From: Nereocystis luetkeana
Lineage: Eukaryota; Sar; Phaeophyceae; Laminariales; Laminariaceae
DNA length: 64,000 nucleotides
Assembly: GCA_031213475.1 (NCBI GenBank)
Contig: JARUPZ010000013.1
Span: forward strand, 6,304,739 to 6,368,738
Direction of reading: 5' to 3'
The position numbers and the translations under genes are program-made. Shown in pieces: positions 34,001 to 43,529 of this stretch (within the stretch, counting starts at the first letter, position 1; every line of letters begins with the position of its first letter). The notes under the pieces were generated by a model, which saw only the letters and a program-made list of their open reading frames with translations, had not been told where the DNA came from and did no database searches.

Positions 34001-36108
34001 ATGACGGCCCCAAATATATCAGGTGGATCCATGGTCTAGGGGGCGAGAACTTGCCGGCGACGTTCTAAGCTTTTCTCCCAAACCTGAAGAAACGCTTCCT
34101 AATTGTTGCGATTCGGGAAGGATCGATGTTTTGTTTGTCATCTGTTTTCTGCTCACGAGCGGCCACTTGTTAATTTATCATACGCCTGCCCAGCGCCCGC
34201 CACATATCACCGGCCATGGTGTGAAGACGGTGACCCTACGGTGACCCTACGGTGGATCAGAGGCCCTAACGAGCGCACTCTGTTCAAAGTTCACGATGCA
34301 GTCGTTGATTTTGTAGATCGATGTCTGTCGAGGACTCGGAATCTCGCTGCTTCGAACTAAACATACGCCTGAATTTTATTGTTTTTTCGGGTTTTTCCAA
34401 AAGTTTGGAACTTCCCGTTTTAAGAACCGTGCTCATAGCAAGCTTGTTCTGAATTTTTCTGGCGGGTATCTCTGAAATTCAAAGTTTTTATGCAAACATC
34501 GCTTTCCCATTGGCATGGGTATAGTGATTTGAACCTTTCCTTCGAATGACTGTACGCAAAAGACTACCTGGTACACAATAACGGGATTCCCCTCAAAAGA
34601 TACCACCATACGAATAGTTTTTGACCAAGATACGCGACAGCTCTTTCTCGTCGATGCCTCACCCCCCCGCTCTCTTTCCCGCGCCAAGGACTGCCTTTGG
34701 TTCTCGTTCACGGCACGCTTCGGTCTGCCCTACCAGGTATTAAGTTGCACCAGGCACAGTCGTTTAGGGTGGTCGGGGTTATGTTCCCTGTGGCAACTCC
34801 TTTTTTGTTTAGCTTTCTACGTAGATTTGTCATGTTATATGTTTTTGCCAGGTCGCTGGTATGTGTATGTACGAGGAATGAACGTCTGCTGCTGCTGTGT
34901 TTTTTTCCCCCTTTTCACCTTGCGACACCCCCGGGATTTCAAGTCAACCATGATCATCCCGAAGGGGAGCCTTGTACCCTGGTATCTTGTACCTGGTATG
35001 GCACCAAAAATACAAATACTCGTATAATTGTGAGAATATGTACGTCTTGGCTATTGGAGCTTGAACGTACCACGCTCAACACAGCCCGGAGTACAGGACG
35101 CAGCTGAATGTATGGTACGGCATGTATCACGAACAAAGTGAAGGATTCCATTCGGCCATGCTGTTTAGTTATCGAGTGAACACAGCAGTCAAGGTGCGCT
35201 TCAGGGTAGATCGCGGGTCTTCTCAAAACTCAAGACTCCGATGGCTATATACAGGTACCGGGGACCAGGTATATGATACATTTACAGGTATGTACGTACA
35301 AACTCGCACCGTCTAGGAGCGAGAGGTATGGGACTTTGCTCCAGTATCTCCTCCATCGTTAGCGGCTTTTCGTCGTCGTACTTGAAGCCCATTTCGCTGG
35401 GATATTGTTTCCCAAACTGGGCTTTTTGCGTCTGCAAATCCCAAAAGTCCCGTTGCCAGTCGGTGTAGTCTTCGATGATGACAGGGAGTCGCTCCAAAAG
35501 CCTGTAAAGATAGGAGTATGCGGGCGTAATGGTAAAAATGGTCGCCATGTCGTCATTGGGAGCAAGCCAGGGGCGCACCGACCAAGGATACATATCGTCC
35601 CAAATAACGAACACCGCCCACATCTTGTTCGATGAGCTTCATTAAACACCCACACGACTGAGGTGTGGATATGTACTTGACTTACTGATGTACGCACGTA
35701 GACTGGAGCAGTATGGGGTTGGTAGTTGCGTACATAGGAGACCGGGCGCGCTCAAAGTTGACCATACGGTCATCTCATGGTTTTTGGGTTTGGGATTGTT
35801 CAGCTGCCATACTGCCACACATGGACGGCATTAACAGTTCCAGGCCCAGGTTGTACTCACACGGCACTCTTGATGCCCCAGTCAAGCCCAAGGCCTGTCG
35901 CTTTCTCTTGCTCCAACTCAAACGAAGCTCGTCGTTGTGCAAGGTATTCCTTTCGTTTCTCCTTCGCGATACGAGGCCTTGGTGACCTCTGGTCCCGGAC
36001 AGTGAAACCCTGCATGTCTTGTTTCGTCGACAACGTAGACATACTAAGTTCACGGAACAAGGTTACTGACAGCAACCTCCTTCCAGCCGCAACTGAAGAT
36101 AAACGCAT
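31091..36108 (-). CDS. MRPL46: Mitochondrial large ribosomal subunit protein mL46, five exons
   Basis: Exons on the minus strand: 36108-35861, ~35636-35310, 33427-33307, 32256-32071, 31234-31091; about 341 residues. Exon 1 gives a basic leader (MRLSSVAAGRRLLSVTLF), fitting mitochondrial import. Exon 2 has LLERLPVIIEDYTDWQRDF, as in yeast/animal mL46. Exon 3 has ADKSNDRTTLDRALDDRL, exon 4 AGETIRQAAERTAETM and HFVGNCPAGWFW (the Nudix-like core), and exon 5 HLWVTKDEIGEYL, close to human HVWVTKDELGDYL. Donors and acceptors are GT-AG. The joins 2/3 (CG+G), 3/4 and 4/5 (phase 0) keep frame exactly. The exon 1/2 join is less certain (acceptor gaag at 35637-35640, or directly before the ATG at 35623). 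Introns are 224, 1882, 1050 and 836 bp. Intron 2 holds dispersed repeat A; intron 4 holds a LINE tail. The protein is a structural part of the mitoribosome. Confidence 0.92.
31690..32036 (+). mobile_element. T-rich LINE 3' end with (ACA)n tail inside mL46 intron 4
   Basis: Long T-rich plus-strand sequence (31690-31930), then a conserved ~85-bp piece (cttccactccag, ttggagcc, gaccacggactgca) also present at 29461-29545. The tail is gttaatgtgagaacaacaac, the same as the end of the LINE at 17.5 kb. The large minus-strand open frame through it is a by-product of base composition. Confidence 0.5.
33740..34540 (+). repeat. Dispersed repeat A, copy 2 (in mL46 intron 2)
   Basis: Same order of landmarks as 6800-7640, including aggtggatccatggtctag and ccggccatggtgtgaagac. 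Has a 12-bp internal duplication (ggtgaccctac) at about 34230-34252. It lies between mL46 exons 3 and 2 in antisense orientation to the gene. Confidence 0.65.
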
Positions 36109-36129
36109 AGTGCACCGTCCTCCAATCAT

Positions 36130-36715
36130 ACCTACGGCTGAGAGTCAGGCGCCGTACACGTAGAAGGCCCTCCTTTTTGTGAGTGTGGACGCTGGGATGC
36201 GTATAGATAAAGAGGGATTATGCTACCACCCACTCCAATCTCACGGTTTTCCCGTTGCTCTTTTCAGGCGGGGGGGTGTATCTTTCTTTGGTACGTGCGT
36301 CTGCTGCGTGCGATCCTGCGATAGTATGTACTACATATAGCTTGACACACGGAGAGGGAGTATTCAACTGCTATCGGAATACTAGCAGTGGTTACGGGGT
36401 GGGTGGGTGTTTGTTGCCTTGTTCGCTCTTGATTACGTTGAGAGGAAAAAACGAAAAAAGTACGTATCCTTCAGATCCAAGTACTTACTGCTGTAGTACG
36501 ATCATCAGTAGTAAACGACAACAACAGCAGCAGCAGCAGCACCAGCACCAGCGGGGTGGCGGGGACGCATGTCTTTAAGGCACGTATCCCCGTCGGGAGC
36601 TCAAGCTAAGGTGACCGTCGAGAAAGGACAAGAAAACAAAAATAAGTGGGAGAATTCGGGAATTGACACGTACTGTACGTACTTACTTACGCGTACGTGC
36701 ACTGATTTAGTAAAT
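36130..36715. other. Upstream region of mL46, possibly shared with a divergent gene
   Basis: Includes a CAA/CAG/CAC run (36519-36553) and GTAC-rich words. No core promoter element is evident. Confidence 0.4.
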
Positions 36716-37359
36716 ATGGCGGCGGAGGCGGCGCGGGGCGCAGTGGAAAGGCAAAGAAAGCACCAACGAACCAAGCGCCCGGTGAGCGGTCAGGCACGCG
36801 GCCCCGACGCGAGCTCCCGATCGTGGATCACTGCACCAGGCCGTGAGTTCAAAGCAATCCGAACAATGAGCGGGGCTGAGAGGAGAGCGGGTTCGGACGC
36901 GAAGGTGGGACGGGTGGGTGTGCGCGCGGGGTGGCTCCAGCGAGTGGGAGCGGTTCTGCTGTGTGAAGCGAAGCAGGAGGGAAGGACGACTGGCTGGTCC
37001 AACTAGGTTGACGGAGAAGAGAGAGGGAGAACGGGTGGGAGTGTGGGAGTGCTATTCGGTGGTTTTGTTCGCGGAAATCATACAGAGGTACGACAGGAGT
37101 TATTGAAGTTTTCTCTTTCCCCACCGCGGACGTAATCTTCACCCCTCGGTCTATTTGGCAGTAGTTTCGGCGAGAGGTCGGTTGGTTCACCCAGCTCATC
37201 ACGCTCGACAGATGTAGCCTTTTTGCTTGTACTTTGCGCCTCATCCTCCTTCGTTTTGGCAGTCTAGATAACACTGTACTCTGCTGTGCTGGTTGTGATC
37301 ACACATTTCCCCCTGTGCAGACCGACTACTACGGCTGTCGTCGTATTGCAGCAGCTGCT
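36716..37359 (+). CDS. Candidate first two exons of an unidentified gene
   Basis: An ATG at 36716 opens 22 GC-rich codons (MAAEAARGAVERQRKH then QRTKRP) ending at a good donor (CCCG/gtgagc, 36782). A matching phase-0 exon could be 37321-37359 (TDYYGCRRIAAAA), with acceptor cccctgtgcag and donor gtaaga. No family is recognised, later exons were not found, and the joins are inferred from signals only. Position is divergent from mL46 by ~600 bp. Confidence 0.25.
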
Positions 37360-37859
37360 GTAAGACGGTACACGAGGCGGAAGGCGAACGAGGAAAGGAA
37401 AAAAACAACAACAAAAAAGGCGGAAATCAGTATTAATAATAGTACGTGTAGTAGGTACCGGCCCTTGACTTGAAATTTAGCAGGGGCAGCTCTGCTACAC
37501 AGTCTGCTTTTGTTAGAACTGTTACCAGTTTTGGCACAACTGCCGAGGGAAGGGGTGTGTTGAATGTTGAGTGCTGGGGCCGACAACCTTCGTTCATATT
37601 TTCTGTGCGCGACATCTTTCGACGAACCCCTGCTGTTTTTATACTGCGGTCTGTGTTCGGGATATTTCGGAGTTTTCCTTTTTTCGTTCACAGCAGGAGT
37701 ACGTAGCACCGGCAAGTACATACGAGTACCAAGTGTTTCGCAGGAAGCACGGATCTCCTGCTCTTACTTCATGTGATCACGGCATGGATAACAATAAGGG
37801 CAACCGAAGCAGAAACAAGGGGTGTCGTGGCTTATAGAGAAGTAGCGCTGTTGAGGGGC
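37360..37859. other. No gene recognised
   Basis: Short open frames only. A transition into the 92-residue-repeat element occurs near 37860. Confidence 0.4.
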
Positions 37860-37920
37860 GTAGGGATTGAGGTGGAGGTAAGGTTACAGAGAGAGCGAGA
37901 CGGCAGGGACTCTATCCTAA

Positions 37921-39445
37921 GGGCCGTTCCTAAGGGCCGGTCTTATCGAGGGCAAAATAAACGAAATAAAACGAACAGACTTTCGTTTTTCGCAAAAAAC
38001 AGCAGGTTGAGTCCTAACGAGGGCAAAAAAAAACGAAACAAAAAACGAAACAAAAATAAGAAGCCGAGTCGAATTTTTACGCGGTGCAATTTTTCGGAAT
38101 GACTCAACGGCCACAGCACGTGGATCCCGGCGATAGCGCTCGACAGCGACGGTAGATAGACACAACTCGCACACGTAAGGCACCCTCCACAACAGGCGGT
38201 TCTCGTGGTCCAACCCGCTCCCTACGGAGTGCTCTAAAACTTGTGTATCGGCCATCGCAGTTCGATGGCAGACGTTTGAATGTTGAGTGGGACTCATGTC
38301 CAAAAATATACCGCCACAGCCACTTCCTGATCCCCCGGTTTCTTACGAGGGCACCCCATGGTGATTCCCTACCCATATGTGCTCTCGCCGTCAGCAGACA
38401 AGCCGCGTGGAAGCCACATGCACTACCTCGGCCATCGTGCGCTTGCCAACCGGTCGTAGAAACTTTATCGGAACTTCATCCCAACGCGTCGAGCTCCTCC
38501 TATGTTCCTCTTCGACCCTGGGTATCCCATATTTCGTTTATTTGGCACCCATTTCGTTTTTTTTTAAGTCCTCTGGGACTTGAAAAAAACGAAATGTGAA
38601 AACGGAGGTATCGGGATCTCTACTTCTAATTTTTACAATTTGACCAATAAAACTCACGTACTCTTTAGTTCTGTATTTCGTTTTTTCATTTCGTTTTTTT
38701 TCTTTTTCTTTTGCCCTCGATAAGACCGGCCCTAACGAACTGAAAAAAAATCACGATTCGTGACTTTTTGCCATGCCAAAAGACCACGATCCGTGACATT
38801 TCAGTTCTAACGAAAAAGGCCGAAAAACGTCACGTTTCCTGATATTTTCAAATAGTAAAAATTCCGATATTTCAAACCCAACGGTTTTTGCGGGTGAAGC
38901 CAACTCTCGCGAGTGGGGCACGGCCAGGCCGAGCCGGGCCGACCGCGCCTGGCCCGGCCCGTAGTATATTCGAAACACGGGCCGAAACCTGACCCAGCCT
39001 GCGAGATTCTTATTTCACCGACCGTTGGCCAAGCCCGGTTCGCGACATTCCATCTCGCAGGGCGTCTCTGTCCGGCCTGGCCTGTGACATCTTCAGGTCA
39101 TTTTCGCGTTTGTCTTCAAGCTGTGGCTCCTCCTCCTCGAAATATGAAGGCCACAACCTGCTCATTAGCCCGCGCCCAGCGGAGTCTTTGATAGCCGCCC
39201 GTTGCCCACAAGCGGCGTACGAAGCAGAGTCTGCTATGCCCCGATACCGACCTTTGGATACCGTTAGTGCGCATGGGTTGCGTAGTGCCTTGATTAGGCG
39301 TGATTGGAGACACGACTAAAGTCACGAATCGTGATTTTGTTTTTTTTAGGGAAAATCTCAAAAAATTGGCGTCACGACAAAAAAATCACGATTCAAGACA
39401 AAAATATCACGAATCGTATTTTTTTTTGTTCTTTAGGAGTGGCCC
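37921..39445. mobile_element. PIF/Harbinger-like MITE 2 (contains MITE 1)
   Basis: TIRs of ~47 bp: GGGCCGTTCCTAACGAAC... (left, interrupted by MITE 1) and the inverse of the right end (GGGCCACTCCTAAAGAAC...). Both run into tcacgattcgtgac-like sequence. Flanked by TAA (37918-37920, 39446-39448). No transposase. A fragment of the same family lies at 53340-53470. Confidence 0.75.
37934..38732. mobile_element. PIF/Harbinger-like MITE 1, nested in the TIR of MITE 2
   Basis: Perfect 24-bp TIRs starting GGGCCGGTCTTATCGAGGGC, flanked by TAA on both sides (37931-37933, 38733-38735). Removing it restores an uninterrupted left TIR of MITE 2. Interior about 800 bp with A-rich/T-rich ends (aaacgaaa repeats), no transposase. 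Confidence 0.8.
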
Positions 39446-39448
39446 TAA

Positions 39449-39582
39449 GCAAAGATGTCGGTTGACAGACTTTGAACCGCTTGACAGACAATATGTCAAG
39501 GAGCTCCAGCACTAGAACTAGTATATTCAGTTTCTTATTGGCCTTGACAGGCCAAAGCTTGACTGTCAACCGACATCTCTGC
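39449..39582. mobile_element. Foldback MITE 3
   Basis: 134 bp with ~20-bp TIRs (gcaaagatgtcggttgacag and the inverse of ctgtcaaccgacatctctgc) plus further inverted words (cttgacaggcc). tcctaa occurs on both sides once MITE 2 is discounted (37915-37920 and 39583-39588). Confidence 0.7.
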
Positions 39583-39638
39583 TCCTAAGCACGACGGATC
39601 GCAGTGTACACCAGCAACACCGCACGACCTTCTGCGAG

Positions 39639-40604
39639 TTGAAAAATGCATGCAGCAGTTATAAACCAGCCATGTTGATGGACAGCGGGTTTTTAGTAGA
39701 TGCTTCTTCGGGAGTGCTTGGGAAGGAGGATTGGGCCCTTGCGGTTGGAGGTGGCAGGGTCAGGGGTACGGTAAGTAAAGGCAGTGGTAGCACGTGGCGG
39801 AAGGGGTTGGAGAATAAGTTGGAAGAGCTGCAGGGAGAGCGAGACAGCAGGGACTCTCTCCTAGGTACCACCGATAGCAGTGTAGACCAGCAACACCGAA
39901 CGGCCTTCTGCGAGTTGAAACATGCGCGTAGCAGTTATACACCAGCCTTGTTGATGGGCAGCGGGTTTTTGGTAGATGCTTCTTCGGGAGTGCTTGGGAA
40001 GGAGGACTGGGCCCTTGCGGTTGGAGGTGGCAGGGTCAGGGGTACGTTAAGTAAAGGCAGTGGTAGCACGTGGCGGAAGGGGTTGGAGAATAAGTTGGAA
40101 GAGCTGCAGGGAGAGCGAGACAGCAGGGACTCTCTCCTAGGTACCACCGATAGCAGTGTAGACCAGCAACACCGAACGACCTTCTGCGCGTTGGAACATG
40201 TGCGTAGCAGTTATAAACAAGCCATTTTGATGAACAGCGGGTTTCTGGTAGATGCTTCTTCGGGAGTGCTTGGGAAAGAGGACTGGGCCCTTGCGGTTGG
40301 AGGTGGTAGGGTCAGGGGTACGGGGAGTAGAGGCAGTGGTAGCACGTGGGGTGAGGGGTTGGAGGGGGTAGAAGATGAGCTACGGAGAGAGGAAAACCGC
40401 AGCGAGTCTCTCGTAGGTACTACCGATAGCAGTGTAGGCCAGCAACACCGAACGGCCTTCTGCGCGTCGAAACATGCGCGTAGCAGTTATAAACCAACCA
40501 TTTTGATGGGCAGCGGGTTTTGGGTGGATGCTTCTCAGGGGGTGCTTAAGGAGGGGAGTGGTTGTTTTTTGGTGGATGAGATGGAGGAATGTTGGTTGTG
40601 GTAG
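39639..40604 (+). CDS. Tandem 92-residue repeat protein of unknown function
   Basis: 321 residues, about 3.5 units of exactly 276 bp (92 codons; the word ccagcaacacc recurs at 39611, 39887, 40163 and 40439). Each unit reads GTTDSSVDQQHRT, FCxLKHARSSYKPA, GSGFLVDASSGVL, DWALAVGGGRVRGT, a Gly/Ser stretch, then GLENKLEELQGERDSRDS. The last unit changes to GVLKEGSGCFLVDEMEECW and then LW-stop. The same ending occurs in the minus-strand copy at 27.9 kb, which argues for a real protein end. No known fold, signal peptide or membrane segment. It could be a nucleic-acid-binding protein of a retroelement, but that is a guess. The true start may lie upstream, cut by the MITE insertions. Confidence 0.6.
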   Translation: MKNACSSYKPAMLMDSGFLVDASSGVLGKEDWALAVGGGRVRGTVSKGSGSTWRKGLENKLEELQGERDSRDSLLGTTDSSVDQQHRTAFCELKHARSSYTPALLMGSGFLVDASSGVLGKEDWALAVGGGRVRGTLSKGSGSTWRKGLENKLEELQGERDSRDSLLGTTDSSVDQQHRTTFCALEHVRSSYKQAILMNSGFLVDASSGVLGKEDWALAVGGGRVRGTGSRGSGSTWGEGLEGVEDELRREENRSESLVGTTDSSVGQQHRTAFCASKHARSSYKPTILMGSGFWVDASQGVLKEGSGCFLVDEMEECWLW

Positions 40605-40702
40605 TCTTCATGTGCGTCACATCGGTTTTGATTTGTCGTTTTGATACTGTCGCGCTTTTGTTCTGGAGAGTTCTTCACTTTCTGTTCGTTAGTCTTTTCT
40701 AT

Positions 40703-40832
40703 TGGAGATGATACTTGTAAGTAAGCATCTGTCGTTACTTGATAATACAGAGTCATCTGGTATACATACCGTAGCATACGTACCACAAGCAGCCTTGTTT
40801 GACGTGTATCGTATTGTTGCTGTAGTTACTTT
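40703..40832 (+). repeat. Partial extra LTR at the left edge of the Copia fossil
   Basis: Matches the first ~130 bp of the full LTR (tggagatgatacttgtaagt...). It is followed by a short segment, gtattaccctaacgagggga, that also precedes the 3' LTR (polypurine region). Suggests a tandem LTR arrangement. Confidence 0.8.
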
Positions 40833-40862
40833 AAGCAGTATTACCCTAACGAGGGGACGTAT

Positions 40863-41554
40863 TGGAGATGATACTTGTAAGTAACCACCTGTCGTTACTT
40901 GATAATACAGAGTCATCTGGTATACATAGCGTAGCATACGTACCACAAGCAGCCTTGTTTGACGTGTATCATATTGTTGCTGTAGTTACTTTAAGTAGAA
41001 CGTACGTAGCTAGAATGTGTGCCAACAACAGTTTACAAGCTGTGTCGTTACTGATATGTGATAAAGTATATGTACAGTATCGTACGTACGGAAGTACATG
41101 TGCACATGTAGCGGGACTGTCCTATCCAGGATCCGTCTTAGAACCGGTAAGGTTCGGGAATAGCCACAGGGTACTGATTCGAGCGCACCCTAGCAGTTCA
41201 GTTGTTGGAGTAACAATATTGGCTACCGGCTAGGGTCATGGATTGATTGGGGTGGTATTTTTTCTGTTTTTGTTGTTTTTGTTGCAAGCGTAAGCACGCA
41301 TGCCCCCCCCCCACATGAGCTCACTCTACTTATGCTCACCATCATCAGCTTCCAGCTGAGCAATCAATCAACAATATGGCTTGGGGTCACCACACCATCT
41401 TCTTCTTCTCTTCTATTTTGAAGCTTCACGTACAAGTCACCTGACAGTGACTTCGTGTTTGCCTCGAACATTTTGACTGTGTATTGTCGGCCATCGGCAA
41501 TCGAGTCTAGGCGCACACATCAGCTACGAGCTGGTACACACGTCAATCGCCATA
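40863..41554 (+). repeat. 5' LTR of the Copia fossil
   Basis: 692 bp, starts tggagatgat, ends caatcgccata. A primer-site-like aggttatgagcctcgaac follows at 41561. Confidence 0.85.
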
Positions 41555-42479
41555 CCTAATAGGTTATGAGCCTCGAACACTAAGCAAACGCGACTTACAA
41601 GCCACGGGGCACCACGGCCGCCACGACCGGCCGCTCCAAGAGCTACGGGTTTACAACTACTCCTTCTGACATCAGCTCTACGGAATTTCAGGGTTTCAAG
41701 AAGCGATCAAGATCGCTTGCTGTTGCTTCCTCTACAAGGAGTACTGCCGCCTTCCAAAGTCTACGGGCTACGAGTGCGTTGGCGGTTTACTATATGAAAG
41801 GGAGTGGGTCTAAGAGGGTCGTACGCAGATAGCAGTCATTAGAATTGCTAAAACTGTGATAACGACACCCAGAGAATCACCACGCAGAACGTTGGTTGAA
41901 TATAATTTCACCGCGTCAGGTCAATTTTATTTTTATTTTTGACACCCTCGACCACACTTGAGGTACACACTGCTGCTGTACGTCATTAAGACAGCCATCT
42001 CCACCACAACGCAGTCGAACTGTTGTTGGGAGCTCTAGCTTGACGTAGTCCACGCTCTGGATCATAAGTCTCGGGAGACATCCGAGCAACAGCTAGCTGT
42101 GTAATCCGCTTCCGACGGCAAGACGCGCTGTCTATTCACCCGACCACCCTAAAGAGGCAGGTCGATCGGAAGTTTCTTCAAGTTTTTCCGGAAAACATAT
42201 AATCTGCGATGAATCTGAGACCCCAAGAGGCCGTTCATACGAACAGTTCTATTTTATAGAATACTTTTGACCTGGCCTGACAGCCTCGCCACACAGCAGT
42301 ACCTGTACAACAGTGCTGCACGTGTAACACACGGTGTGTGGTACTTGCCTCTGCTGTACCTAGCAAGCAGCTGTTTGAGGGCGTAGTACTGCTGCCGTCT
42401 CCTGTGGTGGCCTACTACTACTGTACCAACGACAACATCATGAGCGACAACTCCAGCAGCTTGGCCAACACAATCTAAG

Positions 42480-43470
42480 GATTGAAAAAGTTTGATGGCA
42501 GGGACCCTGGTCTCTTTCGGGAGTGGAGACAGAAGCTAGCTGTGGTGCTTGGTGTTACGCGGCGCGATATTGCAAGCCTAATCAAAGGTCGTGCCCGGCC
42601 AAACGAAGAAACGGCAGGCACACCTGGGACGCAAGAAGCACTCGAGCAAGAAATTGCCTCGTTTGACCGCGCGAACGAAGACCTCTACGCAATCCTCTAC
42701 CTCCTCACCGAGAAGCCAGCCTCGCTGATCGTGCACACACACGAAAATGACGAGGATGACGGCATGAGCGGCAATGGACAATTGGCGCTCGAGGCCCTAG
42801 TCGAAAAGTATAACAAGGTCACTGACGAGGTTGTCCGCGCAACGATGGAGAAATTGGTCAACACCCGCATGAAGCAAGGCCAAGACCCTCATGATTTCTT
42901 CATGGAGAAGACCCTCGCACGCGCGGAGCTGGTCAAGATGGGTGAGCCGATCACCGACCGCCGCTTCAAGGACATCTGTGTACAGGGCTTCACAGAAGAT
43001 TACAAGGATATCAAGATGGTGATGTACCGCGACCCTACGTTTGATATCGACCAGATGCAAACTACCATGCGGCATCTCTATCTTGACGACTTATCTCGCA
43101 GCAGCAGCGCAAAAGGGAAGATCGCTGGACGAGGTGTCGCCATGACCGCGGAGACATCCACCTGCAGTCATTGTGGAAAAGTGGGTCACCTCGTCCGCAA
43201 CTGCCGGCAAAAGAGGAACGAAGCACACAAATCTACTGAAGGTGGAGCCCACGACAAGCAGCCAAAGACGAAAACATATTTCGGGGGGAAGGCTGGATCC
43301 ACGGCAGGAAGCAAGGGAGCCGCTGGACAGAAGTGGTGCTCCGTCCATAAGACTACTTCTCACAGTGATAAGGGGTGCTATGCACAGGGCGCACAGCGTC
43401 CGGAACGCAAGGGTGCTCACCTCGCCACTGCTGTACTAAGTAAGTGCAGGATACCGTCCAGTCAACGACG
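42480..43470 (+). pseudogene. Copia gag region (fossil)
   Basis: Gag-like helical region, then a CCHC zinc knuckle (CSHCGKVGHLVRNC) typical of the nucleocapsid part of Copia Gag. Range approximate. Confidence 0.85.
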
Positions 43471-43529
43471 ATGAGAAACCATCCCTCACTTTCGATGATG
43501 ATTTTGACAAGGGATTCGCTTTTTCAGGA

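Noticed and set aside
34697-35107. 136-residue plus-strand frame inside mL46 intron 2
   Set aside because: No recognisable pattern, repeats of simple words, and antisense to the mL46 gene.
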